Origin: Motilibacter aurantiacus
Lineage (GTDB): Bacteria; Actinomycetota; Actinomycetes; Motilibacterales; Motilibacteraceae
Direction: 5' to 3'
DNA length: 64,000 nucleotides
Assembly (NCBI RefSeq): GCF_011250645.1
Contig: NZ_JAANNO010000006.1
Coordinates: 206,762-270,761, forward strand
Of this stretch, positions 31,475 to 41,243 are shown one piece after another. The position numbers and the translations under genes were made by a program. Within the stretch, counting starts at the first letter, position 1. Each line of letters opens with the position of its first letter. The notes under the pieces are model-generated. The model ran no database searches. It was not told the DNA's origin and was given only the letters and a program-made list of their open reading frames with translations.

Positions 31475-33136
31475 TCACGCGGCCGCCTCCGCGGCCTCGT
31501 CGAACACGGTCCGCTCGACGAGGCTGATCGGCATCCGCCCCGACGCCGCCACCCCGTCGTGGAACTCGCGCAGCGTTCCGCGGCCCTCCGCGAGCCAGCG
31601 GTCGCGCATGCGGCGGATCTCCAGCGCACCGGTGAGGTAGGACGACGCCTGCGTCGGCCAGGCGCAGTAGCGCAGCACCTCGGCCCGCGCGGTCTCAAGC
31701 GAGAGCGAGGACTTGGTCGACATGTGCTCGACCGCCTGCTCGACGGTCATCTCGCCCAGATGCAGGGAGGTGTCCACCACGATGCGCGAGGCGCGGAAGA
31801 GCCGCATGTCCCGCTGGGCGAGCTCCTGCTGCGGCGTGGCGTAGAACCCCTGCTCGCGCATGAGCTCCTCCGTGTACAAGCCCCACCCCTCGACGAAGTA
31901 GGTGGAGCCCAGCACGCCACGCAGCGGGCGCAGCCGGCTGGCCGCGACGGTGGCGAAGTGCCAGTGGTGGCCCGGGTAGGCCTCGTGGACCGCGATCGCC
32001 CACAGCCCCTCGCGGCTGTTGGTCATCAGCCGCTGCCGGACCTGCTCGGCCGGGGCCCCGTCCGGCGGGTACGGCACGAAGAAGTGGCCGACGCCCCGGC
32101 CGGCGAACGGCGGCGGCGCGACGTAGTGCGCCACCGCCAGCGACGCCCGGTTGAACGGCGCGCTCGGCACGACCTCGCACCGCTCGCCCGCCGGCATGGT
32201 GACCAGGCCGCGCTCGACGCAGAAGGCGCGCGCCGCGGCCGTCGCCTCCCGGTAGCGCTCGAGCATCTCCTCGGGGGTCGCCGGGGCGTCCTCGTTGATC
32301 TGCTCTACCGCGGCGCGCCAGTCGTCGTCGCCGCGCAGCCCGCGGGTGATCGCGCGCATGTCCGCGGCGATCTCGTCGTACGCGGCCTGCCCCTTGTCGC
32401 GCATCTCGCGGGCGCCGTAGCCGAGCCCCTCGGCCTGCCGCAGCAGCGCGTCGTAGCGCTCCTCGCCGATCGCCCAGCCGCCCGTCGCCCGGCCGGCGAG
32501 GTCCTCCACCACCGCGCCGAACCGCTCGAACGCCACCGCGGCCGCCTCGCCCGCCTCCGCGACCGCCGGCCGGTACGCCTCCGGCAGCTCGCCGGCCACG
32601 GCCCTGGCGTACGTCACGCCCGCGGCCACCATGCCGAGGGACCGGCGCAGCAGCTGCGGGGCCGCCAGGCCGGGGTCGAGGTTCGCGGCGCCCTGCTCGA
32701 GCAGGCGCGGGACGGCCCGCAGCCGGGCGGCGACGGCGTCGGCCAGCTCGGCCTCGGGGCGGAGCCGGTGCAGCAGCAGCCCGAAGACGCCCTGCAGGGC
32801 GGTGCCGGCGTACTGATCGGGGTTGCGACGCCACTCGGCCCAGTCGCGCATGACCCGCGCGCCGCGCAGCCGCATCCGGGCGAGGTCGCGGTCGACGCGC
32901 TCCTCGGGCAGCAGCTCGGCGTCCGCCGCCGGCGCGGCCAGCGCGTCGAGGCGGTCGAGCCAGGAGTCCTCGCGGCGCTCGCGCGCGGCCACGGCCTCCG
33001 CGGACAGGTCCGGCAGATTCTCGTCGTACTCGGTCAGCCCCACCGCGGTCCCGAGCGTGGGCGCGGCCTCGAGCGTGTCGGCGACGAGCTGGGCGGCGAG
33101 GGCGTCGAAGGGACGCGGACCGGTCGGCACGGGCAC
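31475..33136 (-). CDS. DUF885 (M32-like zinc peptidase-like) protein
   Basis: A 553-residue protein of the DUF885 family. The HEAYPGHHWHF motif near residue 390 resembles an HExxH-like zinc site (HEAxPGHH), with the second acidic region YFVEGWGLYTEELM. N-terminal signal: none, so it is cytoplasmic. It may be a peptidase or aminopeptidase, but no substrate is known. GTG 33136 is chosen; GTG 33130 is possible. It is inserted between dut and DUF3093 relative to mycobacteria and is divergent from the DUF3093 gene. Confidence 0.88.
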   Translation of the reverse strand: MPVPTGPRPFDALAAQLVADTLEAAPTLGTAVGLTEYDENLPDLSAEAVAARERREDSWLDRLDALAAPAADAELLPEERVDRDLARMRLRGARVMRDWAEWRRNPDQYAGTALQGVFGLLLHRLRPEAELADAVAARLRAVPRLLEQGAANLDPGLAAPQLLRRSLGMVAAGVTYARAVAGELPEAYRPAVAEAGEAAAVAFERFGAVVEDLAGRATGGWAIGEERYDALLRQAEGLGYGAREMRDKGQAAYDEIAADMRAITRGLRGDDDWRAAVEQINEDAPATPEEMLERYREATAAARAFCVERGLVTMPAGERCEVVPSAPFNRASLAVAHYVAPPPFAGRGVGHFFVPYPPDGAPAEQVRQRLMTNSREGLWAIAVHEAYPGHHWHFATVAASRLRPLRGVLGSTYFVEGWGLYTEELMREQGFYATPQQELAQRDMRLFRASRIVVDTSLHLGEMTVEQAVEHMSTKSSLSLETARAEVLRYCAWPTQASSYLTGALEIRRMRDRWLAEGRGTLREFHDGVAASGRMPISLVERTVFDEAAEAAA

Positions 33137-33225
33137 CGGGGAACCGTACCCAGCGGACGGGAGGCGCAGCGGGCGCGGGCGGGTGACGCGGCCCACCCGG
33201 CCGGGGGGCCTGGGAGGATGGGCGC

Positions 33226-33681
33226 GTGGTTCACGACGAGCGTCTCTCCGCCCCTCCCGGCGTCTGGCTGGTGGGGCTGCTGCTGGCGGCGAGCACCGCG
33301 CCGGTGACCGCGGTCGTGCTGCCGTCCTGGGGCGTCGTGCTCGTCGTGCTGGTCGTCGCGCTCGCCGTCGGGCTGCTGATCCGGTCCTGGGCCGCGCCGG
33401 TGTCCGTACGCGACGGCGAGCTGCGCGCGGGGCGCGCCCACATCCCGGCCGCGCTGCTGGGGCCGGCCGAGGCCCTCGACGACGAGGCGGCCGCCCACCT
33501 GCGCGGCCCGGGGATCGAGCCGCGGGCGTACCACCTGATCCGGCCGTGGGTGCGCGGCGCGGTGCGGGTCGAGGTGCTGGACCCCGAGGACCCGACGCCC
33601 TACTGGTATGTCGCGACCCGCCACCCGGCCAAGCTGGCGGCCGCGATCGACGCGGCCCGGGCGGGGGCGCGCCCGGCCTGA
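33226..33681 (+). CDS. DUF3093 membrane protein
   Basis: A 151-residue protein with two N-terminal TM helices (VWLVGLLLAASTAPVTAVVLP, GVVLVVLVVALAVGLLI) and a soluble C-terminal domain containing YRLI-like ending PYWYVATRHPAKLAAAI. DUF3093 is actinobacteria-specific. GGGAGGA precedes GTG 33226. It stands convergent with the next gene at 33733 and divergent from the DUF885 gene. Confidence 0.88.
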   Translation: MVHDERLSAPPGVWLVGLLLAASTAPVTAVVLPSWGVVLVVLVVALAVGLLIRSWAAPVSVRDGELRAGRAHIPAALLGPAEALDDEAAAHLRGPGIEPRAYHLIRPWVRGAVRVEVLDPEDPTPYWYVATRHPAKLAAAIDAARAGARPA

Positions 33682-33732
33682 CCGCGGCTGCCGTGCCGTC
33701 CAGCGCGACCGACGGGGGCTGGCAGCGCCCGG

Positions 33733-34524
33733 TCAGCGCCCGGCCTGGCGGCGCAGGTCCGCGTGGACCCGCGAGCCGAGCGAGCGGGTGGCCCGGCTGT
33801 TGACGGTGGCGCCGGCAACGGCGCCGGTGAGGAGCGGGCCGAGAGTCGTCGCGCCGCGGGCGGCACGCCCGGCCATCCGGCGCCGGATCTGCGCCTTCGC
33901 CGCACTGCTCACCGCCGAGCTCATCCAGCGCGGGTCGCGGGGGTCGATGCCGCGGCCGGCGGCCCATGCCATCACGAAGCCGGCGGCCCGCTGCGCCCCC
34001 GCGCCCGGGGGGCTGACCAGGTAGAGGGAGTGCAGCTCCGCGACGAGCTTGACCTCGACCGCCGCGACCGCGAGCGCCTCCGTCGCCACCTCGACCGGCG
34101 CGGAGAGCAGCACCGACGGCGGCAGCGCCCACGAGCCGGCCATGACCGCGCCCCCGGTCGCGCCGATGGCTGCGGTCGAGCGGGCGGCCGTGCGGATGAG
34201 GATCTCGGCGATCCGGTCGTCGGCCAGCCCGGGGTGGTGGGCGCGCAGCGTCTCCCGGTCCCGCACGGGGATGCGCGGCGCGGCCTCGAGCAGCTGGTCG
34301 ACCAGCCAACGCCCGCCGAGCACCGCACGAGCGCCCGCCGCGCGGGCCGAAGTGGCCAGGGCGGCCGCGAGGCGCCCCACCTGCCGGGCCCGCTCGCCCC
34401 GGTCCTGCTGCTCGTCCTGCTGCGCCGCCACGACGACGCGCACGAGCTCGGCTCCGACGGAGGGCCGCTGCTCGGTGCCGTCGGAGTTCCCGCGCGCCGC
34501 CTCCGGCGCCCCGCTGTCCTGCAT
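33733..34524 (-). CDS. Conserved hypothetical protein
   Basis: A 263-residue protein, not named. It is Ala/Arg-rich and amphipathic, with VLGGRWLVDQLLEAAPRIPV, ADDRIAEILIRTAARSTAAIG, a semi-hydrophobic stretch (GGAVMAGSWALPPSVLLSAP) and VEVKLVAELHSLY. The pattern resembles membrane-associated EcsC/tetraspanin-like helical proteins, but I cannot place it. It starts 9 bp after the DUF4193 stop on the same strand. ATG 34524 lacks a ribosome site, so coupling to DUF4193 is likely. Confidence 0.75.
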   Translation of the reverse strand: MQDSGAPEAARGNSDGTEQRPSVGAELVRVVVAAQQDEQQDRGERARQVGRLAAALATSARAAGARAVLGGRWLVDQLLEAAPRIPVRDRETLRAHHPGLADDRIAEILIRTAARSTAAIGATGGAVMAGSWALPPSVLLSAPVEVATEALAVAAVEVKLVAELHSLYLVSPPGAGAQRAAGFVMAWAAGRGIDPRDPRWMSSAVSSAAKAQIRRRMAGRAARGATTLGPLLTGAVAGATVNSRATRSLGSRVHADLRRQAGR

Positions 34525-34532
34525 GCGCTGGG

Positions 34533-34832
34533 TCAGGCCGCGCACTCCTTGCAGACCAGCTGGACGCCGTCGTCCTTGGCCAGCTGGCTGCGGTGGTGCA
34601 CGAGGAAGCAGCGCGAGCAGGTGAACTCGTCGGCCTGCCGCGGCAGGACCCGGACGCTGAGCTCCTCGTTGGACAGGTCGGCCCCGGGCAGCTCGAGCGA
34701 CTCGGCCAGGTCGGCCTCGTCCACGTCGACCGTGCTCGCGCCCTTGTCCTGCCGGCGGGCCTTCAGCTCCTCGATGCTGTCCTCGCCGACCTCGTCGTCG
34801 GTCTTGCGTGGGGTGTCGTAGTCGGTCGCCAC
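34533..34832 (-). CDS. DUF4193 zinc-ribbon-like protein
   Basis: A 99-residue soluble, acidic protein. The core ESLELPGADLSNEELSVRV is followed by FTCSRCFLVHHRSQL and VCKECA, a CxxC...CxxC zinc ribbon. DUF4193 is near-universal in actinobacteria; the function is unknown. GTG 34832 follows a strong GGAGGGGCGAGG site. Its promoter lies in the 295 bp shared with the divergent gene at 35128. Confidence 0.9.
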   Translation of the reverse strand: MATDYDTPRKTDDEVGEDSIEELKARRQDKGASTVDVDEADLAESLELPGADLSNEELSVRVLPRQADEFTCSRCFLVHHRSQLAKDDGVQLVCKECAA

Positions 34833-35127
34833 TGTCCTCGCCCCTCCGGGCGGCTTCCCGCCCTCGTGTCTTGCGCGACGTGGACGCTCCTGCCGTCGCG
34901 GTCCCCAGCAACGCTCGTCGGGCGCGGTTTGTGCCCGCCCCTCCGCCGTTGTCGGTGAGGGATGGTGCCACAGTCGGGTTACACATGTGGATTTCGCCGA
35001 ACCGTGACCGGGCGAGCACGCGCAGTCAGATCGCTCCGTCCGGTCCCCGGCTCGAGAAGCGTTCAACCGTTGGTTGCCGGAAATTGCGGAAGAACCCCCG
35101 ATATGCCCCGAACAAGGAGGAGTAGCC

Positions 35128-35655
35128 GTGGCCGTGTACGCCCTTGACGACCTGGTCCCCGACGTGTCGCCCGAGGCCTTCGTGGCCCCGGAGGCCGTCG
35201 TCATCGGCGCCGTGCGCATCGGGGCCGGCACGACGGTCTGGCCCGGCGCGGTGCTGCGCGGAGACTACGGCCGGATCACCGTGGGCGAGCGCACCTCGGT
35301 GCAGGACGGCGCGGTCGTGCACGTCACCGGGGAGCACCCCACGCGCATCGGCAGCGACTGCGTCATCGGCCACGTCGCCCACCTGGAGGGATGCCTCGTG
35401 GAGGACGAGTGCCTCGTCGGCTCCGGCTCGGTCGTGCTCCCCGGCGCGGTGGTACGCCGCGGCGCGCTCGTCGCCGCCGGCGCGGTCGTCCCCGGCGGGC
35501 TCGAGGTCCCGGCCCGCGCCATGGCGCTCGGGGTCCCCGCGCGCGTCCGCCCGGACGCCGTCGCGGAGGGCGCCTTCGCCGACAACGTCGCGCGCTACGT
35601 CGCCAACGGGCGCAGGTACGCCCGGGGCCTGCGCCGGCTCGACCCCGAGCGCTGA
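35128..35655 (+). CDS. Gamma carbonic anhydrase-like left-handed beta-helix protein
   Basis: A 175-residue protein of hexapeptide repeats (VVIGAVRIGAGTTVWPGAVL). The metal-site pattern is present: H in DGAVVHVTGEH and GHVAHLEG, matching the gamma-CA/PaaY/YrdA histidines. Substrate-binding residues of proven carbonic anhydrases are not clear, so it may be an acyltransferase-like or thioesterase PaaY-type protein. GTG 35128 follows AAGGAGG. Divergent from DUF4193. Confidence 0.85.
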   Translation: MAVYALDDLVPDVSPEAFVAPEAVVIGAVRIGAGTTVWPGAVLRGDYGRITVGERTSVQDGAVVHVTGEHPTRIGSDCVIGHVAHLEGCLVEDECLVGSGSVVLPGAVVRRGALVAAGAVVPGGLEVPARAMALGVPARVRPDAVAEGAFADNVARYVANGRRYARGLRRLDPER

Positions 35656-35665
35656 GCCCGCTCCC

Positions 35666-36493
35666 TCAGTCGCTGTCCGCGCCGAGCTCGGCGAGCAGCG
35701 CCGCCAGCTCGTCGAACAGGCCGGGCGCGGCGGCCACGGTCAGCTCCGAGGAGGCGGGGGCACCCCGCACGCCCCCGACGACGGCCCCGGCCTCACGGGC
35801 CACCAGCGCGCCGGCGGCCGTGTCCCAGCGCTGCACGCCACGCTCGTAGTAGGCGTCCAGCCGCCCGGCGGCCAGGCAGCACAGGTCGAAGGCCGCCGAC
35901 CCGCCGCGTCGCACGTCGCGCACCTGCGGCAGCAGCTGCCCGACGATCGCCCCCTGCCGCGCGCGTCGCTCGGCGGCGTAGCCGAAGCCGGTGCCGACGA
36001 GCGCCCGGTCCAGCCCGACCGCCGGGTTGACGCGCAGCGGGCGGTCACCGGCCGCCGAGGACAGGAAGGCCCCGCCGCCGCGGACGGCCCAGAAGGTCTC
36101 CCCCAGGGCGGGCACGGCCACCACGCCGACGACGGCCTCCCCGGCGTGCTCGGCGGCCACGCTCACCGCCCAGAAGGGGTGGTCGTAGAGGTAGTTGACG
36201 GTCCCGTCGATGGGGTCGATCACCCAGACGACGCCGCTGGTGCCGGGCCGGTCGGCGCCTTCCTCCCCGAAGAACCCGTCGCCGGGGCGCCGGGCCAGGA
36301 CGGTCTGCACGACCAGCCGCTCGGAGGCCCGGTCCATCTCGGTGACCGGGTCGGTGGGGCTGGACTTGGTGGCGGCGACCCCGAGGTCGGCGGGCCGCTC
36401 GTCCACGAGCAGCCGGGACGCGCGGGCCGCGGCCTCGGTGGCGACGGCGAGGAGCTCCTGCAGGTCCAGCAGCTCGGCGGGCTGGTCGCTCAC
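35666..36493 (-). CDS. Inositol monophosphatase family protein
   Basis: A 275-residue Mg2+-dependent phosphatase. Motifs: GDGFFGEEGA (metal Glu), VWVIDPIDGTVNYL, and RWDTAAGALVAREAGAVV near the C terminus. It dephosphorylates inositol-1-phosphate or related sugar phosphates in the cytoplasm. GTG 36493 is 5 bp after the hemH stop. The mycobacterial orthologue (suhB) lies in the same neighbourhood. Confidence 0.93.
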   Translation of the reverse strand: MSDQPAELLDLQELLAVATEAAARASRLLVDERPADLGVAATKSSPTDPVTEMDRASERLVVQTVLARRPGDGFFGEEGADRPGTSGVVWVIDPIDGTVNYLYDHPFWAVSVAAEHAGEAVVGVVAVPALGETFWAVRGGGAFLSSAAGDRPLRVNPAVGLDRALVGTGFGYAAERRARQGAIVGQLLPQVRDVRRGGSAAFDLCCLAAGRLDAYYERGVQRWDTAAGALVAREAGAVVGGVRGAPASSELTVAAAPGLFDELAALLAELGADSD

Positions 36494-36497
36494 GTGC

Positions 36498-37571
36498 TCA
36501 GTCCTCCCCGCAGCAGGTCGGCTTGTAGGCGCGCAGGTTGGCGCAGCAGCCGGCCGGGCAGACGTCCGGCCACGGCCCGACCGGCGACAGCGCGACCCGG
36601 TCGACCGCCGCGCCCGACTCCGTCGCGGCCCGCTCCTTGATCAGGTCGACGAGCCCGGAGACGAACTCGGGGTCCGTGCCGACGGTCGCGGCGCGGGCGA
36701 ACGGCAGGCCGATCTCCTCGGCGGTCTCCGCGGCCTCGGTGTCGAGGTCGAACTTGACCTCCATGTGGTCGCTGACGAACCCGATCGGGGCCACGACGAC
36801 GCCGGGGGCGCCGGCCTCCTTGAGCGCGCGCAGGTGGTCGTTGACGTCCGGCTCGAGCCAGGGCTGGGTCGGCGGGCCGGAGCGCGAGCAGTAGACGAGC
36901 TCGTGCGCGATGCGCCGGCCGGTCTGCGCCTGCACCCGGTCGGCGACGATCGCGGCCACGGCCTCGTGCTGCCGGACGTACATGTGGCCGCCGAAGGGCG
37001 CCCCGCTCACCTCGTCCATCGCGTCGGGCACCGAGTGGGTGACGAAGGCGACCGGAGAGCCCGCGGGCACCTGCTCCAGCGCGTCCACGACCGCGCGGGC
37101 CGTGGCCCCGATGAAGCCCGGGTGGTCGAAGTAGTGACGCACCTTGTCGACCTGCGGCGCCCGGTCGCCGAGCGGCTCGCGTGCGGCGTAGAGGTCCTCG
37201 CGGTACTGCCGGCAGCCGCTGTAGGAGGAGTAGGCGCTGGTCACGAGCGCGAGCACGCGCCGGTGGCCCTTGTCGGCCATCTCGGCCATCGTGTCCGTGA
37301 GGTAGGGGCCCCAGTTCCGGTTGCCCCAGTAGACGGGCAGCTCGACGTGCTGACGGTCCAGCTCGTCGCGCAGCGCGGCCAGCAGCGCGCGGTTCTGCTC
37401 GTTGATCGGGGACACACCCCCGAAGTGCTGGTAGTGCTCGGCCACCCCGAGCAGCCGCTCGCGCGGGATGCCGCGCCCGCGGGTGACGTTCTCGAGGAAC
37501 GGCATGACGTCGTCGGGCCCCTCGGGGCCGCCGAAGGAGACGAGAAGGAGGGCGTCGTACGGTCCATGCAC
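36498..37571 (-). CDS. cpfC: Ferrochelatase (coproporphyrin ferrochelatase), Fe-S type
   Basis: A 357-residue enzyme inserting iron into coproporphyrin III (the route used by actinobacteria). Features: [14 protein letters not shown] at the start, the catalytic-His strand [14 protein letters not shown], and [19 protein letters not shown]. An internal Cys in [10 protein letters not shown] and the C-terminal [13 protein letters not shown] match the four [2Fe-2S] ligands known in actinobacterial ferrochelatases. hemH is the older name. ATG 37571. Confidence 0.95.
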   Translation of the reverse strand: MHGPYDALLLVSFGGPEGPDDVMPFLENVTRGRGIPRERLLGVAEHYQHFGGVSPINEQNRALLAALRDELDRQHVELPVYWGNRNWGPYLTDTMAEMADKGHRRVLALVTSAYSSYSGCRQYREDLYAAREPLGDRAPQVDKVRHYFDHPGFIGATARAVVDALEQVPAGSPVAFVTHSVPDAMDEVSGAPFGGHMYVRQHEAVAAIVADRVQAQTGRRIAHELVYCSRSGPPTQPWLEPDVNDHLRALKEAGAPGVVVAPIGFVSDHMEVKFDLDTEAAETAEEIGLPFARAATVGTDPEFVSGLVDLIKERAATESGAAVDRVALSPVGPWPDVCPAGCCANLRAYKPTCCGED

Positions 37572-37669
37572 GTCCGGAATCCTCGCAGCCGCCGCCGACG
37601 GCCGCGCGCCGAGGCGGTGCCCGGGTCCGGCGGGAACTCGTTCGCCCGCTGTCGGCGCCCGGACGTAAC

Positions 37670-38929
37670 GTGAGCGAAATGCTCGGCCCGTACCGCGACG
37701 TCCTCGCCGTGCCCGGCGCCCGCGGGTTCTCCGCCGCGGCGTTCCTGGCCCGTCTCCCGATCTCGATGGAGGCGCTGGCGGTCCTGTTCCTCGTCGAGTC
37801 CACGACCGGCCGGTACGCCTCGGCCGCCGCCGTGTCCGCCGTGCTCGCCGTCTGCACCGGGGCCAGCGCGCCGTTCATCGGCCGCGCCGCGGACCGGCGC
37901 GGGCAGGGCTGGGTGCTGCGGCGGGCACCGTTCGTACGCGCGGCCGCGCTCGTGGGGCTGGTGTCCGCGGCCCTCGCCGACCTGCCGCTGCCGGTGCTGC
38001 TGCTGCTGGCCGCCCTCGCGGGGTCGGCCACGGCCCAGCCGGGCAGCCTGGTGCGCTCGCGCTGGTCCCACGTCCTGGCCGGCCGGCCGGCGCTGCTGCA
38101 TACGGCGTACTCGCTGGAGTCGGCGCTCGACGAGCTGATCTTCGTGCTCGGGCCGGTCGGCGTCACGCTGCTCGCGACCCAGGTCGACCCGGTGGCGGGC
38201 GTGCTGCTGCCGGTCGCCGCCCTGCTCCTCGGCACCTCGGCGCTCGCCCGGCAGCGGGCCACCGAGCCCCCGCCGCACCCCGCGACCGCCGACCAGCCGG
38301 CCGGCACCGTCATCGGACGCCCGCCGCTCGCGCTGCTGACCGTCGTGTTCCTGCTCATGGGCGGCGTCTTCGGGGCGGCCGAGGTCATCGCGGTCGCCTT
38401 CACCGAGGAGCGGGGGCAGCCGTCGGCGGCCGGATGGGTGCTCGGCGCCTTCGCGGTGAGCAGCATGGTGTCGGGGCTGGTCTGGGGCGTGCTGCACTGG
38501 CGGTCCTCGCTCGTGCGCAGGTTCCTCGTGGCCGCCGTCGCCTTCGGGGCGGCCAGCCTGACCTTCCCGTTCGCCTCCGAGAGCTGGGTGCTCGCCGCGC
38601 TGCTCTGCGCGTCGGGCTTCGCCATCTCGCCGAGCATCATCAGCGGCCTGGCGCTCGCCGGCGAGCTCGCGCCCGTGGGCAAGGGCACCGAGGCCCTGAC
38701 CTGGGTGACGACCGGCATCACGTTCGGCGCGGCCGCCGCCGGCGCGGTCGCCGGGCCGCTCATCGACGCCCACGGCGCGCAGGCCGCGCTGTGGGTCTGC
38801 TCGGGGGCGGGCGCGAGCAGCGCGCTGCTCGCGCTGGTCTGCGCGCCGATGCTCACCCGGGCCGCCGCCGCTGCCCGGCCGGCGGCGGTGCGCGCCGTGG
38901 CGGGCGGGGCACCGGTCAGCCCGCCCTGA
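37670..38929 (+). CDS. MFS transporter
   Basis: A 419-residue protein with about 12 TM helices. The N-terminal helix ([18 protein letters not shown]), the A-like motif [18 protein letters not shown] and the later [19 protein letters not shown] are typical of the MFS_1 family; the two halves are joined near residue 200. Substrate unknown. GTG 37670 is chosen; ATG 37679 is an alternative (MLGPYRDVL). It is divergent from hemH across 98 bp and may be a haem, drug or metabolite carrier, but context does not decide. Confidence 0.88.
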   Translation: MSEMLGPYRDVLAVPGARGFSAAAFLARLPISMEALAVLFLVESTTGRYASAAAVSAVLAVCTGASAPFIGRAADRRGQGWVLRRAPFVRAAALVGLVSAALADLPLPVLLLLAALAGSATAQPGSLVRSRWSHVLAGRPALLHTAYSLESALDELIFVLGPVGVTLLATQVDPVAGVLLPVAALLLGTSALARQRATEPPPHPATADQPAGTVIGRPPLALLTVVFLLMGGVFGAAEVIAVAFTEERGQPSAAGWVLGAFAVSSMVSGLVWGVLHWRSSLVRRFLVAAVAFGAASLTFPFASESWVLAALLCASGFAISPSIISGLALAGELAPVGKGTEALTWVTTGITFGAAAAGAVAGPLIDAHGAQAALWVCSGAGASSALLALVCAPMLTRAAAAARPAAVRAVAGGAPVSPP

Positions 38930-38970
38930 GCCCGCCGACCCGACGCGGGCTTCAGCCCCCCGCCGGCCCG

Positions 38971-39810
38971 TCAGGCCGTCGTGAGCCGGGCGGCCACGGC
39001 GAACCGGCCGGTCGGGCCCTCGCGGCGGTGGCTGAAGAACGGCGTGCCCGGGCCGGTGTCGAGGCCGGCGAGGGCGATGTTGCGCGCCGGGACGCCGGCC
39101 GCCACCAGCTGCAGCCGGTTGGCCGCCCACAGGTCGAAGCTCCAGCGCCCCGTGCCGTCCGGCCGCACCACCTCGCCCGCGTGCGCGCCGAGCGCCGCCT
39201 CGGCGGCCGCGACGACGTCCGCGCCGACCTGGTAGGCCTCAGGGGCGATCGAGGGCCCGATCGCGGCGACGACGTCGCCCGGGTCGCTGCCCAGCTCCAC
39301 CAGGCGGGCGACCGCGGCCGGGGTGACGCCACGGACCGTGCCGCCCCAGCCGGCGTGCACGCAGGCCAGCAGCCGGCGTACCGGGTCGACGAGCACCAGC
39401 GGGACGCAGTCGGCGACCTGGATGACGAGCACCAAGCCGGTCACGGCGGTGACGACCGCGTCGGTCGCCGGCAGCGCGTCGGCCGTGTCGCGCGCACCGC
39501 GCCCCCGCTCGGCCTCGGTGACCACCGCCACGTGGGGCTGGTGCACCTGGTCGCTGAACACCAGGTCGCCCAGCCCGACCCCGAGCGCACGGGCGAGCCG
39601 GGACCGGTTCTCGACCACGGCCACCGGGTCGTCGCCGACATGGAGCCCGAGGTTGAGCGAGGCGTAGGAGCCGGTCGACACCCCGCCCGCGCGGGTGCTC
39701 ACGTACGCCTCCACGCCGGTGCCGTCGAGCGCCGGCCAGGCGTACGCCGGCAGCCCGCCCGGGTCGCGCCGCTCCATGCCCGCCGTGCCCGCCGTGCCCG
39801 CTGTGCTCAC
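38971..39810 (-). CDS. pgeF: Peptidoglycan editing factor PgeF (YfiH/laccase-domain family)
   Basis: A 279-residue protein. The family motifs are visible: YASLNLGLHVGDDP, FSDQVHQPHVAVV (His ligands), VIQVADCVPLVLVDP, VHAGWGGTVRGV with Cys-His metal ligands, and GPSIAPEAYQVG. PgeF removes wrongly incorporated L-Ser from UDP-MurNAc precursors. The start is GTG 39810; ATG 39777 is possible, and a short 9-bp tandem repeat lies between. TAGCCT sits 6 bases before the GTG, so the message is probably leaderless. It is divergent from murL, whose product works on the same precursor. Confidence 0.85.
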   Translation of the reverse strand: MSTAGTAGTAGMERRDPGGLPAYAWPALDGTGVEAYVSTRAGGVSTGSYASLNLGLHVGDDPVAVVENRSRLARALGVGLGDLVFSDQVHQPHVAVVTEAERGRGARDTADALPATDAVVTAVTGLVLVIQVADCVPLVLVDPVRRLLACVHAGWGGTVRGVTPAAVARLVELGSDPGDVVAAIGPSIAPEAYQVGADVVAAAEAALGAHAGEVVRPDGTGRWSFDLWAANRLQLVAAGVPARNIALAGLDTGPGTPFFSHRREGPTGRFAVAARLTTA

Positions 39811-39816
39811 TGCGCG

Positions 39817-39870
39817 AGGCTACGGGCCTGTGCACGGCTGCAGCCGCCGGGCGCGGCCCGCGGGTAGCCT
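39817..39870. promoter_or_regulatory. Back-to-back leaderless promoters of pgeF and murL
   Basis: TAGCCT lies 6 bases before the pgeF GTG (39822-39817 on the minus strand) and again 8 bases before the murL ATG (39865-39870 on the plus strand). Both belong to a 9-bp inverted repeat CGAGGCTAC ... GTAGCCTCG. TANNNT hexamers this close to a start codon indicate leaderless transcripts. Confidence 0.55.
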
Positions 39871-39878
39871 CGGGCGCG

Positions 39879-41243
39879 ATGTCCACACCCGCCGCACCCG
39901 CTCCCGCCGCAGCCTCCCCGCAGGGCACGCCCGTGCGCGGTGCCCGCTTCCGCTACGAGGGCTTCGAGATCGACGCCGCGGCCGGCGCCGTCGTCTGCCG
40001 CTACTCCCTCGACGGGCGGGCGTTCACCGAGCGGGTGGCCGTGCCGGGCGCCACCGGCTGGGACCGGCCGGAGGTGGCGGCCGCGGCCCGGCTCGTCTTC
40101 CTGCTCGCCGCGGTCTCGTACTACAAGACCGGCGCGCCTCCCGTCGTCGACCTGGGGGACACCGCGCTCACCGACCGCGAGCGCGACTTCCTGCGCGCGT
40201 TCTACGTCGAGGGGCTCGGTGAGTTCGCCTACCGCAACGGGCTGGACCTGAGCGGGCTGAGCTTCGAGGGGCCTCGCCTCGAGCAGCCGGCCCCTGCGGC
40301 GTACTCCCCCGCGGCCGGCCGCCCGCTGATCCCCTTCGGCGGTGGCATCGACTCCATCGTCACCGTCGAGATGCTCACGCCGCGGTTCCCGGGTGCGGCG
40401 CTCTTCGTGCTCAACCGGCCGGGCGACCGCTTCGACGCCATCGAGCAGCCCGCCGCCGTCACCGGCCTGCCGGTGCTGCGCGCCGAGCGGGAGATCGACC
40501 CCGACGTGCTGCGCTCGCGCGAGCTCGGCTTCCTCAACGGCCACGTGCCGGTGACGGGCGTGCTGTCCGCGGTCGCGGTGCTCTGCGCGGTGCTCCACGG
40601 CCGCGACGCGGTGGTGATGTCGAACGAGTGGTCCGCCTCCGTGCCGACGCTCGAGGTCCACGGCCGGGCCGTCAACCACCAGTGGTCCAAGAGCGCCGAG
40701 TTCGAGCAGGCGTTCCAGGGCGTGCTCGCCGACGCGGTCGGGCCGGGCTTCGCCTACTTCTCCGCGCTGCGGGACTACAGCGAGCTGTGGATCGCCCGGC
40801 GCTTCGCCGAGCTGACGGCCTACCACTCCACGTTCCGCAGCTGCAACCGCGCCTTCGCCATCGACCGCTCCCGGCGCTGGGAGACCTGGTGCGGCGAGTG
40901 CGACAAGTGCGCCTTCATCGACCTGGTCCTGGCGCCCTTCGTGCCGCCGGCAGCCCTGGCCGCGGTCTTCGGGGGGCGCGAGCCGCTTGCGGACGACCGC
41001 CTGGCCGACCGCTTCCGGGCGCTGGTCGCCACGCTGCCCGACGCGAAGCCGTGGGAGTGCGTCGGCGACGTCAACGAGTCGCGCGCTGCGCTGCTGCTCG
41101 CCGCGGAGCGCCCCGACCGCGCGGGGACCCCGCTGCTGCAGGCGCTCGCGGCCGAGGTCGCCGCGCTGCCGGGCCGGCCGGACGACGCCGCCCTGCTCCG
41201 GCCGCTGGGCTCCACGCCGGTCCCCTCGCCCTATGGCCGCTGA
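39879..41243 (+). CDS. murL: UDP-MurNAc-L-Ala-L-Glu epimerase MurL
   Basis: A 454-residue protein. It has an ATP pyrophosphatase-like P-loop (PFGGGIDSIV, about residues 152-161) and a WCGECDKCAF Cys motif near residue 337. These match MurL, first described in Xanthomonas, which epimerises the L-Glu of UDP-MurNAc-L-Ala-L-Glu to D-Glu using ATP. The next gene, an 11-bp overlap, encodes the matching ligase MurD2, supporting the assignment. ATG 39879 is preceded by a TAGCCT -10 box and lacks a ribosome site, so it is probably leaderless. Confidence 0.9.
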   Translation: MSTPAAPAPAAASPQGTPVRGARFRYEGFEIDAAAGAVVCRYSLDGRAFTERVAVPGATGWDRPEVAAAARLVFLLAAVSYYKTGAPPVVDLGDTALTDRERDFLRAFYVEGLGEFAYRNGLDLSGLSFEGPRLEQPAPAAYSPAAGRPLIPFGGGIDSIVTVEMLTPRFPGAALFVLNRPGDRFDAIEQPAAVTGLPVLRAEREIDPDVLRSRELGFLNGHVPVTGVLSAVAVLCAVLHGRDAVVMSNEWSASVPTLEVHGRAVNHQWSKSAEFEQAFQGVLADAVGPGFAYFSALRDYSELWIARRFAELTAYHSTFRSCNRAFAIDRSRRWETWCGECDKCAFIDLVLAPFVPPAALAAVFGGREPLADDRLADRFRALVATLPDAKPWECVGDVNESRAALLLAAERPDRAGTPLLQALAAEVAALPGRPDDAALLRPLGSTPVPSPYGR

